Source: Anoplolepis gracilipes
Lineage: Eukaryota > Arthropoda > Insecta > Hymenoptera > Formicidae
Reading direction: 5' to 3'
Assembly: GCF_047496725.1 (NCBI RefSeq)
Contig: NC_132985.1
Location: 2,692,001 to 2,756,000 of the forward strand
Length of the DNA stretch: 64,000 nucleotides
In this document: positions 13,113 through 26,558 of the stretch, one piece after another
How the letters are laid out: every line of letters begins with the position of its first letter
How positions within the stretch are numbered: position 1 is the stretch's first letter
The notes under the pieces: generated by a model
What the model was told of the DNA's origin: nothing
What the model saw: the letters and a program-made list of their open reading frames with translations, nothing else
Databases searched by the model: none
Program-made: the position numbers and the translations under genes

Positions 13113-14700
13113 AGTTCGGTAGTGAGCGAAAAATCTTAACTGGTGCTTAGAGCCGCGTGCCGAATGAGGCGTGCGGCTGTCTTTCAGAGCCGCGGGGTTT
13201 CTCGCGCACAAGGAATACTCGATGGACCCTGACCGAATCGGTCTGATGAAGATACGCGACGATTTTTTGTTTCACTTGATTCTAACAACGATGTTCGGCT
13301 ACACCGACGACACGAGACACGTCCGACACTTACCGCGATCGCGATTGTCACTACTTTCTCGAAGGAAGAGCTCTTTTAGCTCCCTCTCTTCCTTCGATCG
13401 TCGCTCGCACTCGGTTGCTTCGATTTCTTCTGCTATCTTCCTCGAGTCAATCACTGATCCCCATGATTCTCCACGAACGCACGGCGCGTCGTCTGCGCGC
13501 GACAGGCTGCCGATGCACGTTCCGCGAGTTGCGATCGATGAGCAGAAAAGTAGTCACACCGCACACTGTGAGCGGTCACCGGTTTGCCGGTTTCGCGCGA
13601 TGACATGGAGAACGGACGGTCGGGAAATTAGTCGCGGACTGGATTAGTCGTTCGGATGATCGAGCAGACGCACGATGAGGAAGTCGTTGTCCGTACCGCG
13701 CCGACGATAACTGTGAGCCTTGCCGAATGACTCGCCGCGTCGCCAAATGGTATGCGACCAGGGTGCATCGAGCGCGCGCACTCTTCTCTCTCCGGCGGGA
13801 GATCGAGTCTCTCTCCCGTGCCTTCGTCCTTGCCCTCGTCCTCGCGCGCGCGTTCCGGATGTCCCGCGTCAGGGGGAGAGCCAGGTCGGCCCTCGACGCG
13901 AGTGGATTGGCGTGCTATCCATGGGTCGTTTAAGTGTTTGGGGGCGGTACCACTATCGGATTGGTCGACCCGGTAGCGTTTTACCGGAAGGAGAGGTGTT
14001 CCGGGCGGGGCCTCTCAATCTCGCGTTAGCTTCTTGTTAAGCGTCTTTCATTGTGTGTTTAAATTCGTAATTTATGATCCCGACTGAATAAAACAAGAAC
14101 TTGCTGGTTCGCTCGCTCACTCGCTCGTATGTTCGCTGGTTGCCTGGCTGGATGGCTGGATAGCTAGCTGGCTGGCTGACTGGCTGGCTGGCTGGCTGGC
14201 TGGTTGGCTGAGTGAGCCTCTTGGCTGTGAGACTGGCTCTCTAGTTTGTTCGACGACTGGGCACCTCTGGCACGACTACGGTGACACTACAGTCTCGATA
14301 ACTTGCTTCCTTCCTTCCGTCCGTCGTTCCTTTCTCGCTATGTACTCATCTCCCTTTTACTCTCTAGCTTCATTGTGTCTCGCTCCATTTTTCCCACTTC
14401 TACCTACCTACCATTGCCCCGGTCTTTCAGCCAGTCACAAGTACACATAGCCAGAGCAAATCGAATTATTTGCTGCCAATAGTCCATTTGGTCTGTTCCT
14501 CGCTCGCTATACATATGCCGATGCACGTGTCAACGAGAATTCGGTTACTTCATCCCGATGAACCATCGTCGCGCCGCGGCGCGGCGCGGCGCGCGGTTGA
14601 CGTAACTAATGTCGGATGAACTCGCCGGCTCTCTCCGGCTCTCTGGCAGCCGACCAATGTAATGTCGGCCGCACTTCCTCGCTCGCACCCGCTCGTCTAT
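13099..14700. promoter_or_regulatory. GC-rich 5' flank of HGTX
   Basis: Directly upstream of HGTX exon 1 the sequence is GC- and CpG-rich for about 1.6 kb, unlike the AT-rich DNA around it. It contains overlapping open frames on the plus strand (for example 13171-13647 and 13720-14040) with biased Arg/Ser/Pro composition and no known domain, best explained by base composition. The 5' UTR and promoter of HGTX probably lie here. No TATA box or transcription start could be fixed by eye. Confidence 0.5.
14142..14212. repeat. CTGG/GGCT tetranucleotide repeat
   Basis: An imperfect GGCT repeat with a GGAT-GGCT prelude, in the GC-rich 5' flank of HGTX. It is followed at about 14571-14597 by a short alternating GGCGC run. 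Confidence 0.8.
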
Positions 14701-17700
14701 TGGATCCGCGTTTTAGACTCGCCTTCGACCGAACGGATAATTTACGGCGGTCGACTGCACTTTGCGCCCTCGGTCATTAAGCGCCGTGTAGGCGGATTGT
14801 GCTTGCTTCTTTCTCTCTCTCTTCTTCCCTTTATCCTTGCGCGAGAAAGAGTTTCTTCATTTGACGTCCCTTTAACCTTTAAACATATCTCATCTCATCT
14901 CAGCAAATTTCTTCCGCGCTGTATGCGCGAGCTAAATATTTTTAAATATGGAATAAGTTCTTTTCAATCTTATTTCCCTTGGAACATAAATCTGTTACTT
15001 TCGCATTTTAAAGTTACGTAAACTTTTCTAATCCTACATATTCTCGTTTTTATAAATATACAATAAAACTTAATAACACTTAAGTTATACAGCTGTAATA
15101 TCTAATTTGTGAAATTTATGTAATATATCTAATTGGTGAAATAATATATACTTTTTGCTACAAAGTATATATTAACTCTCGGTAAATTCTTTTCATAGAT
15201 GTGACATTTTGAATGACGGTTTATATGTGCGAGCGCGATACTTGCATCATTAAACGCGCGCGTGTCGAGATCGATCGTTTAAGAGTAATTATGCTAATGC
15301 GGCCCGATTATGATGAAGGCACGAAATAAGCTTACAGGGTATCATCATTACCACGTTCAAATACGTGCGTATTATTAATAATGAAACAATAATGGATATT
15401 ATTAAAGCAGCATGACGCAATAATAGCCGGTGAACAGCGCAGTTGCCAATATATTTGTTGCACCGTATTAATCACCAGTCATATTAATACTTATACACGT
15501 TAAAAACTCTCTTACAATTCATTTCTTGCTGCAAATATTATGTTGCCTAAATCGCGAACAAAAAAATTTTTCCATCTTTTTCTTTAAAAAGATGTAAATA
15601 CAAATTTTTTATAAATAAATATTTGTTATAATATATAATAAATAAAATGTTTTTTTTTTTTTTTTATTTATAATTCACAAGCTATACCTTGATAACGACT
15701 TATATTACTATACTTTAATAATGACTTATACTTTTCAATTTTTATTTTTATATATAATACCGAGACAGAATGTAAAATTGTTAAAAATATTTTGTAGCGA
15801 CACATTATTATTATTATTAGTCGGACGATTATTTTCTTACGAAATATATGTATATTTTCGTTGTACCTTCCACATAATTATCATGTCGATTTTTATCCTT
15901 GGCAAGGGACAACGACATAAAACGGGAAAAGGGCCGACAGTAGCGGTCGGTATTCTTCCGGGGAGAGACGACCGAGCGGGATTTAAATCTATTTTATTTG
16001 ACCCTGAAGGATCAGTCCTTTTCATGGAGAAAAGCGGCTCCTTTTCGTAGAGGGACGCGGACGGGAAGAGGAATTCTCATCGTTCCCCTTTTTCCGTCTT
16101 CCGGGCGTGCTTTAGACTCTCCTCGAAAATTATGTAAAACTCGAAAAGCGGCAGGTATTGATTCCCATCGCCGAATGTTTTACGGCGCGTATTATTTTCG
16201 CGAGGAACAATCATTCGGTCCGGCGAAACCGTTCGTATTCCGTTTGCGTCAATTCCTCGCCAGCGAGAAATTCGGTTTCAATCGGGACGATCTCTCGTTA
16301 CGCGCCGTATAACGGATTACTCTGACGACGAGGAAAATTATTTTCCCAACGAATGCGCATACATTCTCCAGATGCGTAACGACGCGTAATAAAGATTTTT
16401 CGCTTCGACGTTGGAAAAATGGAAAATATTTCTGCTCTCTCGGATTGAAGATTGCTTACGCGATATCTTGTACGTTATATTCTTAATTTTTAATATCTCT
16501 CATCTTACACTTGTATTTCTTTTTTTAACACAAATTGCTTCTTTAGATTAAACAAAATCTACTCATGATAAAGTCTGGTACAATAATCTTTTTTAATTAT
16601 ACCTTTTTATTTTTGTATTTAAATATTGCAAACAATTAAATATATTGTGCTGAAATTATTTTCGGCGTTATCGATTTTCCAAGTTATCTATTATTATATC
16701 AGTGTAAAGTGGCGTTTATTATGAGCTGAGTTTTTCTTTCGAAATGTTCATATCGATATCCAATGCGAATTGAGTGGCAATAAAAGCGTTCTTATTTAAA
16801 CAGCATTTTCACGGGATTATGTCGAATAATTTGTTAGCTCCGATAAGCGCAATAAAACATGCCATATGTCACATGTGTCGGTGAAGTATTAAGTTCTTGT
16901 GTGTCGCGTACGTCTACTATAGCTACGGCAAGCTTATCTATCAAATTTAAATATACTCTTTGCTTTAATAATGAAAATAACATATATGGGAAATTGCGAC
17001 AATCATACTTATGACAAAATGAATAAAAATAAATTTTTTTTTAATGTGTGTGTATGTGTATGTGTGAGACTGTAGAAGATATTCCCATTGTGCATTATCG
17101 TTCTTATATTTTTTTGTTTTTATCTGTTTGTATTTGCAAATACATGAGAATAATTTCGAAGGCGTTTCCGGCAGAACAAACAATCTTTATACACTTTTGA
17201 CACCTCACGTAATCGCTTGGAGATACAACGCGTGCACAGGACATAAATTTGTCGTTTAAAAACTACGCCCATTATTCGGTTTTCTCTCCCTAACAGACAG
17301 TCGCTATACAAATTCGACTGCTTGTATCCTCGGAGTCCCATCCCTTAATCCTCCCCGTCGATAGCTGCCTCTTCCCTAAAGCCCCCCCTCTTTAGTGGAC
17401 CCCCTCTCTCCTTCCGTTGTCCCTACGTTTTGGGGTGGAATTATTATGCAGAGAGACCAAAGTGTCCCATAAAATCGCGCAAATTACACGCTCCGATGCG
17501 TGTCTGAGCTTCATCGTAGTGATTAACTGACAATAACGTTGAAAATCGGTAATTTGGCGGTGCCGATTAATCGTGTATTTACAGCTTGCAGAGGATTCTT
17601 TGCGATCATTTAGGGCTTTACGCGTGCATCAGCTGTCGTGGCTGCTTTATTGCGTGACGATGAGTTAATTTATCGGAAGATTAACTTCTATTAAAGATAA

Positions 17701-17794
17701 CAAGAAAAGTGAATATTTACGCGACCGTAAACGCATAAAAATTACGGAATTCGAATTTTTTAATAGATTGCGAGTTAATATTATATGTATACAT

Positions 17795-17826
<32 letters not shown>

Positions 17827-20630
17827 TTTTTTTTTTACCGATTTAAATATATAAAGGGTGAATGAGTGAAGCGAGAAAACGTGCTTTTAGACATGTTAGA
17901 AAAAATAAAATTGTAGCTATTTTTTGTTTTTAATAAAATATCCAAATATTCATATTAAATATTTTTCACTTCAACCGAAATTTCCTTTTCTTCAATTGGA
18001 AAAATATCTTGTTCAGATAAGGATTAACACTCGCTTCTTACGTACCTTGCTCTCCCTTGTTAGACTGTAAACGGAATTAGCAGTCCGTTCGCACATTCGA
18101 GCAGCATTCACTGAAAATCTTCATCTACACGGGAAAGGAACACGTGGAACTTTACCATTACCTATATCTATCGTTGCCGGCGCTCAATTCGTATTCACGG
18201 CACGACCGCTCGTCGCATGATCACGCCGTATGGATTCGAATCCGAGACGCATCGGAAGTTTGCGATGTCGTTTTACCGCCTAACTTACAGAGGACACGAA
18301 ACTTTTGTGTGCCCCTCGGCCGGATAATACGTTTCCGTCAAACTTCGAAACAAGTGTCCGGGAAAAGGGCGGCCGGAGAGACGCACGATCGCCATCAAAC
18401 GTGATTTTTTTCTCCCAATCGATTTGCGATTATTATCTCGCAAATTGATTTTAAATGGAAGTTTGAGAGGCGCGAAAGGACGGTTGATTCTTAATTCATT
18501 ATTGCGCCTATATATGTATAATATGGAAAAAAATCAATAGACAACGTTTTAAAGAATGAAAAGCAAGAAAAATAGAAAAGAATATTTAATGCAGTGTCTT
18601 TATTTTTATTTTAAAGTTGATTCTAAATAAACATTAGATTAGAAATTTTACCGATATAAAATAAACATGATGGAGTAAAATAATAAGCTGTAAATAATTA
18701 TTGTAACTAAAGATTAAATTCTTGCACGATAATAAGTATTTTCTCGATTTTTCGTTGAACATGCAAGCCTATTTTTTTTTAATTTCAAAAAAAATTGAAA
18801 CAAAGAACACTTATTTACATGAAATTGATTTTAATTGTCTAGTATTAAATTAATCTTTTTCTTGATGTTTATGTGTTAATTGACCTAGCGACAGGAATTC
18901 TGTCTCTTTGACGTGCGATACATAAATTCTTCCATTCGCAACATGTACTTATATCATACAATATGTGATGTATATATGTATACTACAATGCACGTATTCT
19001 TCGACAAGCACTTCCTTCCGTGCGGGTCGACGACGATGACGGGAAATGGAGCGTCAAGCGTCTCGTCTCATCTCGGGGGCCGGCTTCGGTAAGTGTGACC
19101 TAATTTTACGGAACATCGGCTCTTATTAATGACGCAACGAAGCGAGGGGCAGGTGAAGATAGCTATATAGCTGGCTGTCAGTGAAGAAGTCATTTCGCGC
19201 GGACACCGGGCTCCAGGCGCCATTGTGCGCTTGCGACTCGTCACACGCCGATGATTGCATTATATTAGGCGTGCAGAGTCGATCGTTCGCCCGTGGATAA
19301 TCCATATCATGACGGGCCCGTGCGGCAGTTATTCCCTTATTCATTCCCCCCCCCCCTCCTCTGCCGTAATAGCCCGAGCTTTTTGCGCGGCCGGGATCGC
19401 TTTTGCAGTTCGGCTGCATATGGCCAATATTGTTTTATTTCTACCCTGACATTATATCGATCGACTGCGTCGTAAAGATGTCGATCTCACGACGGACCCA
19501 CGAATATGATTTTTCGAGGACCGAGAGGTAAGAGTTTTTTTGACGTTTTATTGGCTTCCCTCTATGAGACTTTTCCTCAAGTTAATTAAAATTTTTTACT
19601 CGATATATTTGGAATATATATGGGCCAGGGCATTTAATTACGAGAATATGAAAAATTATCGTTTTTATTATAAATTTATGATTTATAGAAATATTTAACA
19701 GAAATGTTTTAGGTAATACAAATGGCATTTATTTAATGATTTTAATCTTAAGTCGTATTCGCGATATTGTTAATGAGCTATTTTAACCCTTTGGGGAATC
19801 ATATCGCGTAAGCCTCATAATTCATCTCCGTGTAGACGGTAAACAATAAGGCAAACTTCGCGAAAACATATGGTAATGTCGGATAGGATAGATATATATT
19901 ATTGCATGAGATAGTTGTGCTAATTCGAAAATGAAAAGATCCATCCAACGTCAAGAAATTTCGTGAAATTAATATGCACCGGCTGGTACGAAGTGTGGCG
20001 GACACATAATTTTAACCACAATGGTCCGAAATGCTTACATATATATGTATTTATGTAGCTCCAACATTATATCAGTCGAAATTAAATATTTTACTTCTGA
20101 GATACAATTTCAGATACACTCTATAGACATACTCTTTGAATTGAAATTTATCAATTAATATCAATTATATATTTTTATATTTTTTTAAATAGATTATATA
20201 TATTAATAAAAAATATATGTTTGTACTTTTTAAAGTCTTAACAGATTAAAGTATATATAATTTTATACAAAAGCGTCAATACACAAAATGTACTGTTTTT
20301 ACGATATTGTTAGGTGAAAACCATTGCGACAATAGATTCAGCATCAATGACGATGACTTCCCTAACGCCGCGGTTAGTATCGCGGAAATAGACAGCGAAT
20401 GTGATCCATCTTCTTAAAATACTATTCGTCAGGAAATAATTCGACAACCCTCCCCGTTCATATTTTACACGCGGACAAAACGTGTCTCGAAACGGCTATT
20501 CGTGTGAGAGTCTGACAACAGCGACCGAGAACGTGGTCCTATCCGGGATTTAGCCGGGTAACCCTCTCGACTTCAAAGGATTAGGCGAAGGATGCGATAG
20601 CAGGAAGCCGAGATGTTTCTCGTTCAGTTG

Positions 20631-20671
<41 letters not shown>

Positions 20672-22488
20672 CCTCTTTTTTTTCTCTCTCGCGTGTAGTT
20701 TTACATTTCGTCACATTGTTGCGCCGACATTTATAAATGCTGGTCCAGCGGCGGCTGATTATGATGACGAGCGGAAAGCGGGGAAAAGAATACAGGGGGA
20801 CCGGAGATGACGCTAGTATGAATCGTAATGCGATGGGACGAGTGTGATTCAGCGAAATCAATGCGTCTTCAGGAATACTGAAACGTTTATTAGTGCCGCT
20901 TCATCATTTCGCGATAATATTCGCGGTCACCTCGCCGATTAATGAGCCGGGGCTCATCATCGCTTTGAATACGGTAGTATCCTTTGCAGAAGTCTCTAAG
21001 AGCCGTACATCCTTCTTTAAAAACGTATTACCACGCGTGAGTGATCCGCGCTGAATAATATTTTAATGAAATTCGAATTGAGATGGTTGGTATCATGTTT
21101 TCATTTCATAAACAACGCGCGTCGGCTGCGAGATAAGCTAACATCGATACGAAAGATCGTTTTATATTGCATTTATAAAATTTAAAAAATTTTGCAATAT
21201 AAAAAGATATATTGTTCAATGCGAATATACATATAATAAATTCGAGAAAGAGATTCCAAAGCTTTTCTGTATGTAAATTTTGTACAGATATAACGTGTGG
21301 CTGTGTAAATACAAACATACTACGTAATTAATTCAACTGATAGAGTTAATGTAGTTAACTATTTGCATTTGTAACTATTTATATATTTGCTTCACAACGA
21401 GTAAACAATTAATGTATACAATTAACATACAGATTATTATACAGCTAATCGCTGTTGAATTTTAAGTGCAATCCGCTATTCATTGGTATTGATTTGGTCG
21501 TTGAATCGAATCAATTCTATAAATAACTACTAAAAAACAAATTGTGTATTTGTGCCATTTCCAATTTGCATAACTTTATATCATTATCTCCAAAATACCA
21601 TATAAATGTATTTAATAGCAAAAATCTATTGAAAATTATTTCAAATCTAACGAGAACATTTTTGCTACGCACACGCGTATTCCTTTTTATTAATTGCATA
21701 AAGTCAAATTTGAAATGTTCATTTATTTAATTTAAAAGAATAAAATATTCTTTAGTCACGTATTTATAATATGTATTTAATTGTTTATCAGCAAATGTTT
21801 ACGATAAATAGATATTTTTCCATTTATAAATGAGAAATGCATCTCTCTGATTATCTTTTTAGAAAATTGATTTTTAAATCACTTTCATTAAAACCGAACA
21901 ATCTCCGATGGGAATGTATAATGGCGCGCAAATATCAAATTGAAAACAGCAATTGTAAAAAGTGCATTCCGGTAATCGAACGTTCGATTCCGGGTGTGGG
22001 TAATCGACGCTCCACAACATCGTAGCGCCATTAATGGCCTTCTGGTGATCAGTGCTTGTTTTCTAAGGCCACTTTATATCCACGGTTGTAAAATACTTAT
22101 ACGATCCACCATAAAGGATCGAAACGCATATATTACCCGAACAGGGTGTATCGTATACACAAAACATACACATGACGTTGAAGACCGGACGGGATCACCG
22201 GGACGTCGTTTTTACGATCAAACACCATAAGTATATTCGTCAGAATTATGGAAATTTCCCCACGCTTCAAGATATTAAAACCGAAATATAATACAGCCAT
22301 ATTAATCATTCGTTTGCGTTAAAATTTGTTGAAGCACATATTCACGGTTCTGCAGATCGATTTGCGATTTATCGAAATCGTATCGATATTCACATTAATT
22401 CGGCATTAAAAGATAATCGAGACGGATCAATTATATATTTCTGGGAAATTAACAGCATGATCAAACTTTTTCATCTTTTTCTACGGTA
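14701..22488. other. Intergenic, no gene seen
   Basis: A mostly AT-rich stretch with GC-richer islands at about 15900-16310, 17160-17480, 18130-18410, 19020-19400 and 20330-20860. The open frame at 15998-16312 (104 codons, plus strand) has no domain, signal or relative I recognise and overlaps other open frames; I do not call it a gene. A (CT)n tract lies at 20631-20664 and a (TA)n tract at 17803-17826. Confidence 0.55.
20631..20664. repeat. (CT)n microsatellite
   Basis: A CT tract with one CTTT interruption, in a GC-richer island. Confidence 0.85.
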
Positions 22489-22853
22489 CAAGATATTTAA
22501 TATCGTAAATGGATGCGGATAAAGATACTCTTTTTATTCATTTTTTTTCTTTTGTTATAATATAAATTTAGATAATACAATATTTTAATCTTATTTTTAT
22601 TTTATTATTTTTTAACCCTTTTTCAGGAAACTATAATAAAATTTACAATACAAAATTGATAACTCGTTAAGTGTGAATTAATTATGTCTCGTATGATTTC
22701 GATAAATAGAATATATTTCGTCATAATTGAAATTAACTATTTTAACTGTGCTTTTCATCACTCGTTTTTGCAATGAGCAAAAAATTATTAAAAAGTGAGA
22801 GCGGATTTATCACATAAATTTAACCGTGATCTATATATCTGTAATAGTGTTAT
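22489..22853. repeat. 365-bp direct tandem duplication, copy 1
   Basis: This begins CAAGATATTTAATATCG and is followed directly by a second copy of the same length. The two differ only by scattered substitutions and small changes in T runs. There is no coding content and no terminal repeats, so it looks like a local tandem duplication, not a mobile element. Confidence 0.9.
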
Positions 22854-23218
22854 CAAGATATTTAATATCGTAAGTGGATGCGGATAAGGATACTCTTTTT
22901 ATTCATTTTTTTCTTTTGCTATAATATAAATATAGATAATACAATATTTTAATCTTCATTTTATTTTATTAATTTTTACCCTTTCTCAGGGAACTATAAT
23001 AAAATTTACAATACAAAATTGATAACTCGTTAAGTGTGAATTATTTATATCTCGTATGATTTCGATAAATAGAATATATTTCGTCATAATTGAAATTAAC
23101 TATTTTAACTGTGCTTTTCATCACTCGTTTTTTGCAATGAGCAAAAAATTATTAAAAATTGAGAGTTTATTTATCACATAAATTTAACTGTGATCTATAT
23201 ATCTGTAATAGTATTATC
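22854..23218. repeat. 365-bp direct tandem duplication, copy 2
   Basis: The second copy of the unit that starts at 22489, in the same orientation with no spacer. Shared landmarks are GGATGCGGATAA, GTTAAGTGTGAATTA-like and TCTGTAATAGT near the end. Confidence 0.9.
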
Positions 23219-25524
23219 ATGCCGTGCGATCACAACCCGTTTTTTACTTCACGTAATACGCGTCCGATGATGCGGTTCATGCTGCACCTAAGTTATAGGT
23301 GTAAAAGCGACTTCCAGCGGCGTGCGTGTCGCCACCGGCCACCAGATACCCTATGAATGGATCTATATAACGCTCGGATGCTTTCTCCGTGCGCTCACGA
23401 TGACTGATAGACCGAGGAAGGACACTGACTTAAGCCTGTTTGTCGGCCCTTACCAGCCTCGGAGCAGCAGCTGTATCCCCTCTCCCCCTCTCCCTCGTTC
23501 TCGTTCGGGGCACCGGATCCTTTCAGGGGGCTGCCAACAAAAGCGGCTGTCGTATTTGGACAGTATTAGCGTTAAATTTGGTCAATGAAATGGTTTAACA
23601 GGAGACTGCCGTAGAATATGGTGCTAGGGAGAATCTACTTTTGATCCAAAAGAATTTTTCGTCGCCGATACGTGATTGGCACAATTGTGCTATAACAATA
23701 GAAAAGTGAAGCGCAGTAGTGACTCTTTTAACTCTAAAATACGATTAAAATTATATTAAAATTAATTATATCAGTACAAAGGAAAATTCTCGATAGTTTA
23801 TTTTAAGAAGAAACGCATAAAGAATTATATATATATACATTATATTATACTATATGCTCATTATCGCTGCAAAGCGTAGCACAAGTGCAGAGATGATTTC
23901 GACCGGTGAAAGCGAGCTAATTAATCATGCATGTACCGTACACTTCCGGCTTGCTATGAACATAAGAATAATTGGTTCGTTCAAGAAACATAATGCGCGC
24001 CTCACCTTCAAACATTTAAGAGCTCGTTACTGTATTTAGTTATTTCAATTAACTACTTTTTCTTAACCACAATCGCCATTGGTTACCTATAAAATTAAAA
24101 GGTTTTAAAAAAGATACAAGAAAAATATCAATTGTGCAAAAGAAATTATCCTCTAACTCTAAAATAATGAAATTGATCTGGCTGTTACGATATAATTTTT
24201 TTTTTTTTTAATTATTTTCTTGAGAGAAAAGCAATATATTCGCTTGAAAATATATTAATATGAAAAATATATTTTTACTGCATATTAAAATAATTAAAAT
24301 TTGCACGGTGCATAAATCATTTTTATTTTTTAACATCAAGCTAATATGTACGAGAATTTGAATATGGTTTGATAAATTAGTAATAATATAGTTAGATAGA
24401 AGGAGTAATTGGAGTTATCTGATAATCCTGACGCTATTGTATCGCTATGTTTTATTGTTATTACCGAGCATTGTCTACGGATCGAGGGGACAGGCAGTAA
24501 AGGGCGCGGGGACTGTGACACTTAAAAACAAAATTCACGCCGTTAAATCGAGTTGTACGATCGCTATCTACCCATCCAGCAGCAAATCTCGCACCCGCCG
24601 TGGCATCCCTTCCGACATGGTAGAACATTTGAATTCTCCTCTCTGCCTCCGCTCTTCTCTCTCACGCTGCTGTTTATATCGCGGATTTCTGACAAGGGTG
24701 TCAGAAACATTTACCTCGATCAAATTATCCTAAACAAATTCTCCGTTACCTTGTCAAATTTAATTTGTTTATATATCGATGATACATCATTATTGTATAT
24801 TAAAAGAAGATGAAGTAACTCTTTTTAATCTATAAAAAATTTTCATTAATATGAAATATAAAATTTTTGTTTATTCAGTTGTGAAATATAATACATATAA
24901 TTGTACTTATTATAAAAATGATGAAAGTTAAGCTCAAATTATGTAATTATTTTTATAACAGAATATTGATATTATCTTCCTATTGATATTCTTTACATCC
25001 TTACATCATTTTTTAAATTTTGGATTAATGAAAAATATTTTAGAAAAAAAATTAATTCTTATATACATATATTAAATTTTCATTTAATTAATTAAAAATA
25101 AAGTATTCAATTTTAATATATATTTTGGTTAGTGTGTTTTTGAAGTATATCATAATCACTGCTTATAGCGTATGATTAATTGATAATAAGAAGAATATAC
25201 ATAGTAATATATAAACTTTTTTACACGAAGATTCAATTGTTATGGATGAGCAATCATTCATCGATATTCCCCTGGCTGAGACGTGGATTCGTTACGCGCG
25301 ACGCCATCGCCATTATTATTATTTATCCAGTTTATTAATTCCTTAATTCCTCAGGCATCCTGGCGGGTGCGGCGTCGTACGCGCCGCGGAATAAAGACGG
25401 GGCCCTAATGCATCAATGTCATCGCGAGCAACATTGTTCCCGGCGCAACGACTCGCGCTCCTAACGACGTATTTATGACGTCACGTTGCGGCTTAAATAA
25501 TAACCAGTCGGTGATGGATGGCCG

Positions 25525-25552
25525 CGGTGCGGTGCGGTGCGGTGCGGTGCGG
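25525..25552. repeat. (GGTGC)n pentanucleotide repeat
   Basis: Five tandem GGTGC units ending in GGTCGG, in a GC-rich island. Confidence 0.85.
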
Positions 25553-26496
25553 TCGGTTGCGTAGAAAACCGACATCATTATTGTGATCGTAGAGGAGGAG
25601 AGAAAAAGAGACAGAGTTTCGCCCCCACCCCCTTCGACTATGTTGAGAATTCTACGGATTCCTCGCGAGCGAGTATACAATGCGTTGCACGGCTAACAGA
25701 TGCAACTAATCTCTTCGTATTAGCGAGAGCTCGATCATGTCGATCTCCCGCCGGTCGCGCTGTCCTTCGTCCTTCTGGTAGCCCGCAGGACACGCCTCTG
25801 ATCGGTGCTCGCGCGATTTCATCCTGCACAGGGTGTTTCTGATCTAGCGAGTCAGCTTTCACACATGGACTAATTTGATCAATCTGGAATCGTTCTTGCC
25901 TTAACAAAAACGTAGAGGGATCAATAGCTCGCACACTACAAACGATATTTCTTTTTATACTGTGTGTGAAAATTGTATTTTCTAAGAGAACTGTGTATAT
26001 ATTTTTTATTATATGCGTTATTATGTGTATGCACAATAATTAGGAGGATGTTATTTTTTATTTTTATTTTCTTTATTTAATTAACTAACTTATTATTTGT
26101 CAATAACCAGTAAAAAGATAATTTTCTATTTTTAATAATCTTTTGATTTTTTTTTTTTTTAAGTAAGAATTTTTAAAATATAGATAAATTATATAACAAT
26201 CTATATCTGTGTATTACACATATATATTTTCTTGTTAACCCTAAATCAACTAAAGCAACCCTCCGCGACAGAAACCACTAGAAAATATGATGTACACTCG
26301 TGGAATCCAACGACAGGGCCCTCTGGGCGGGACCCTGGACAAAGCATACTCGGTCGCAGGTTCATTACGATCTCGACAAATCGTATATATATACCAGGAG
26401 CCCGGGAATTCCCTGTATGATTTATAGCGCGCGCTCTCGGCCAAGGAGAGAACGAAGTGTCGAATAATCTGGTTCTCGCGGATCTTCCACGACCGA

Positions 26497-26510
<14 letters not shown>

Positions 26511-26553
<43 letters not shown>
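26511..26553. repeat. (AG)n microsatellite
   Basis: A pure AG tract preceded by an AAAG run from about 26496. Confidence 0.9.

Positions 26554-26558
<5 letters not shown>

Noticed and set aside
13171..14040. Plus-strand ORFs of 158 and 106 codons in the HGTX 5' flank
   Set aside because: They lie in CpG-rich DNA with few stop codons in any frame, and no family or domain is recognisable.
15998..16312. 104-codon plus-strand ORF
   Set aside because: It overlaps another open frame, has no recognisable domain, and no splice partners were seen. It could be revisited with RNA-seq.
21965..22005. tRNA-like B box (GTTCGATTCC)
   Set aside because: The bases around it form the palindrome ATCGAACGTTCGAT instead of a T-arm, and no A box or acceptor stem fits.
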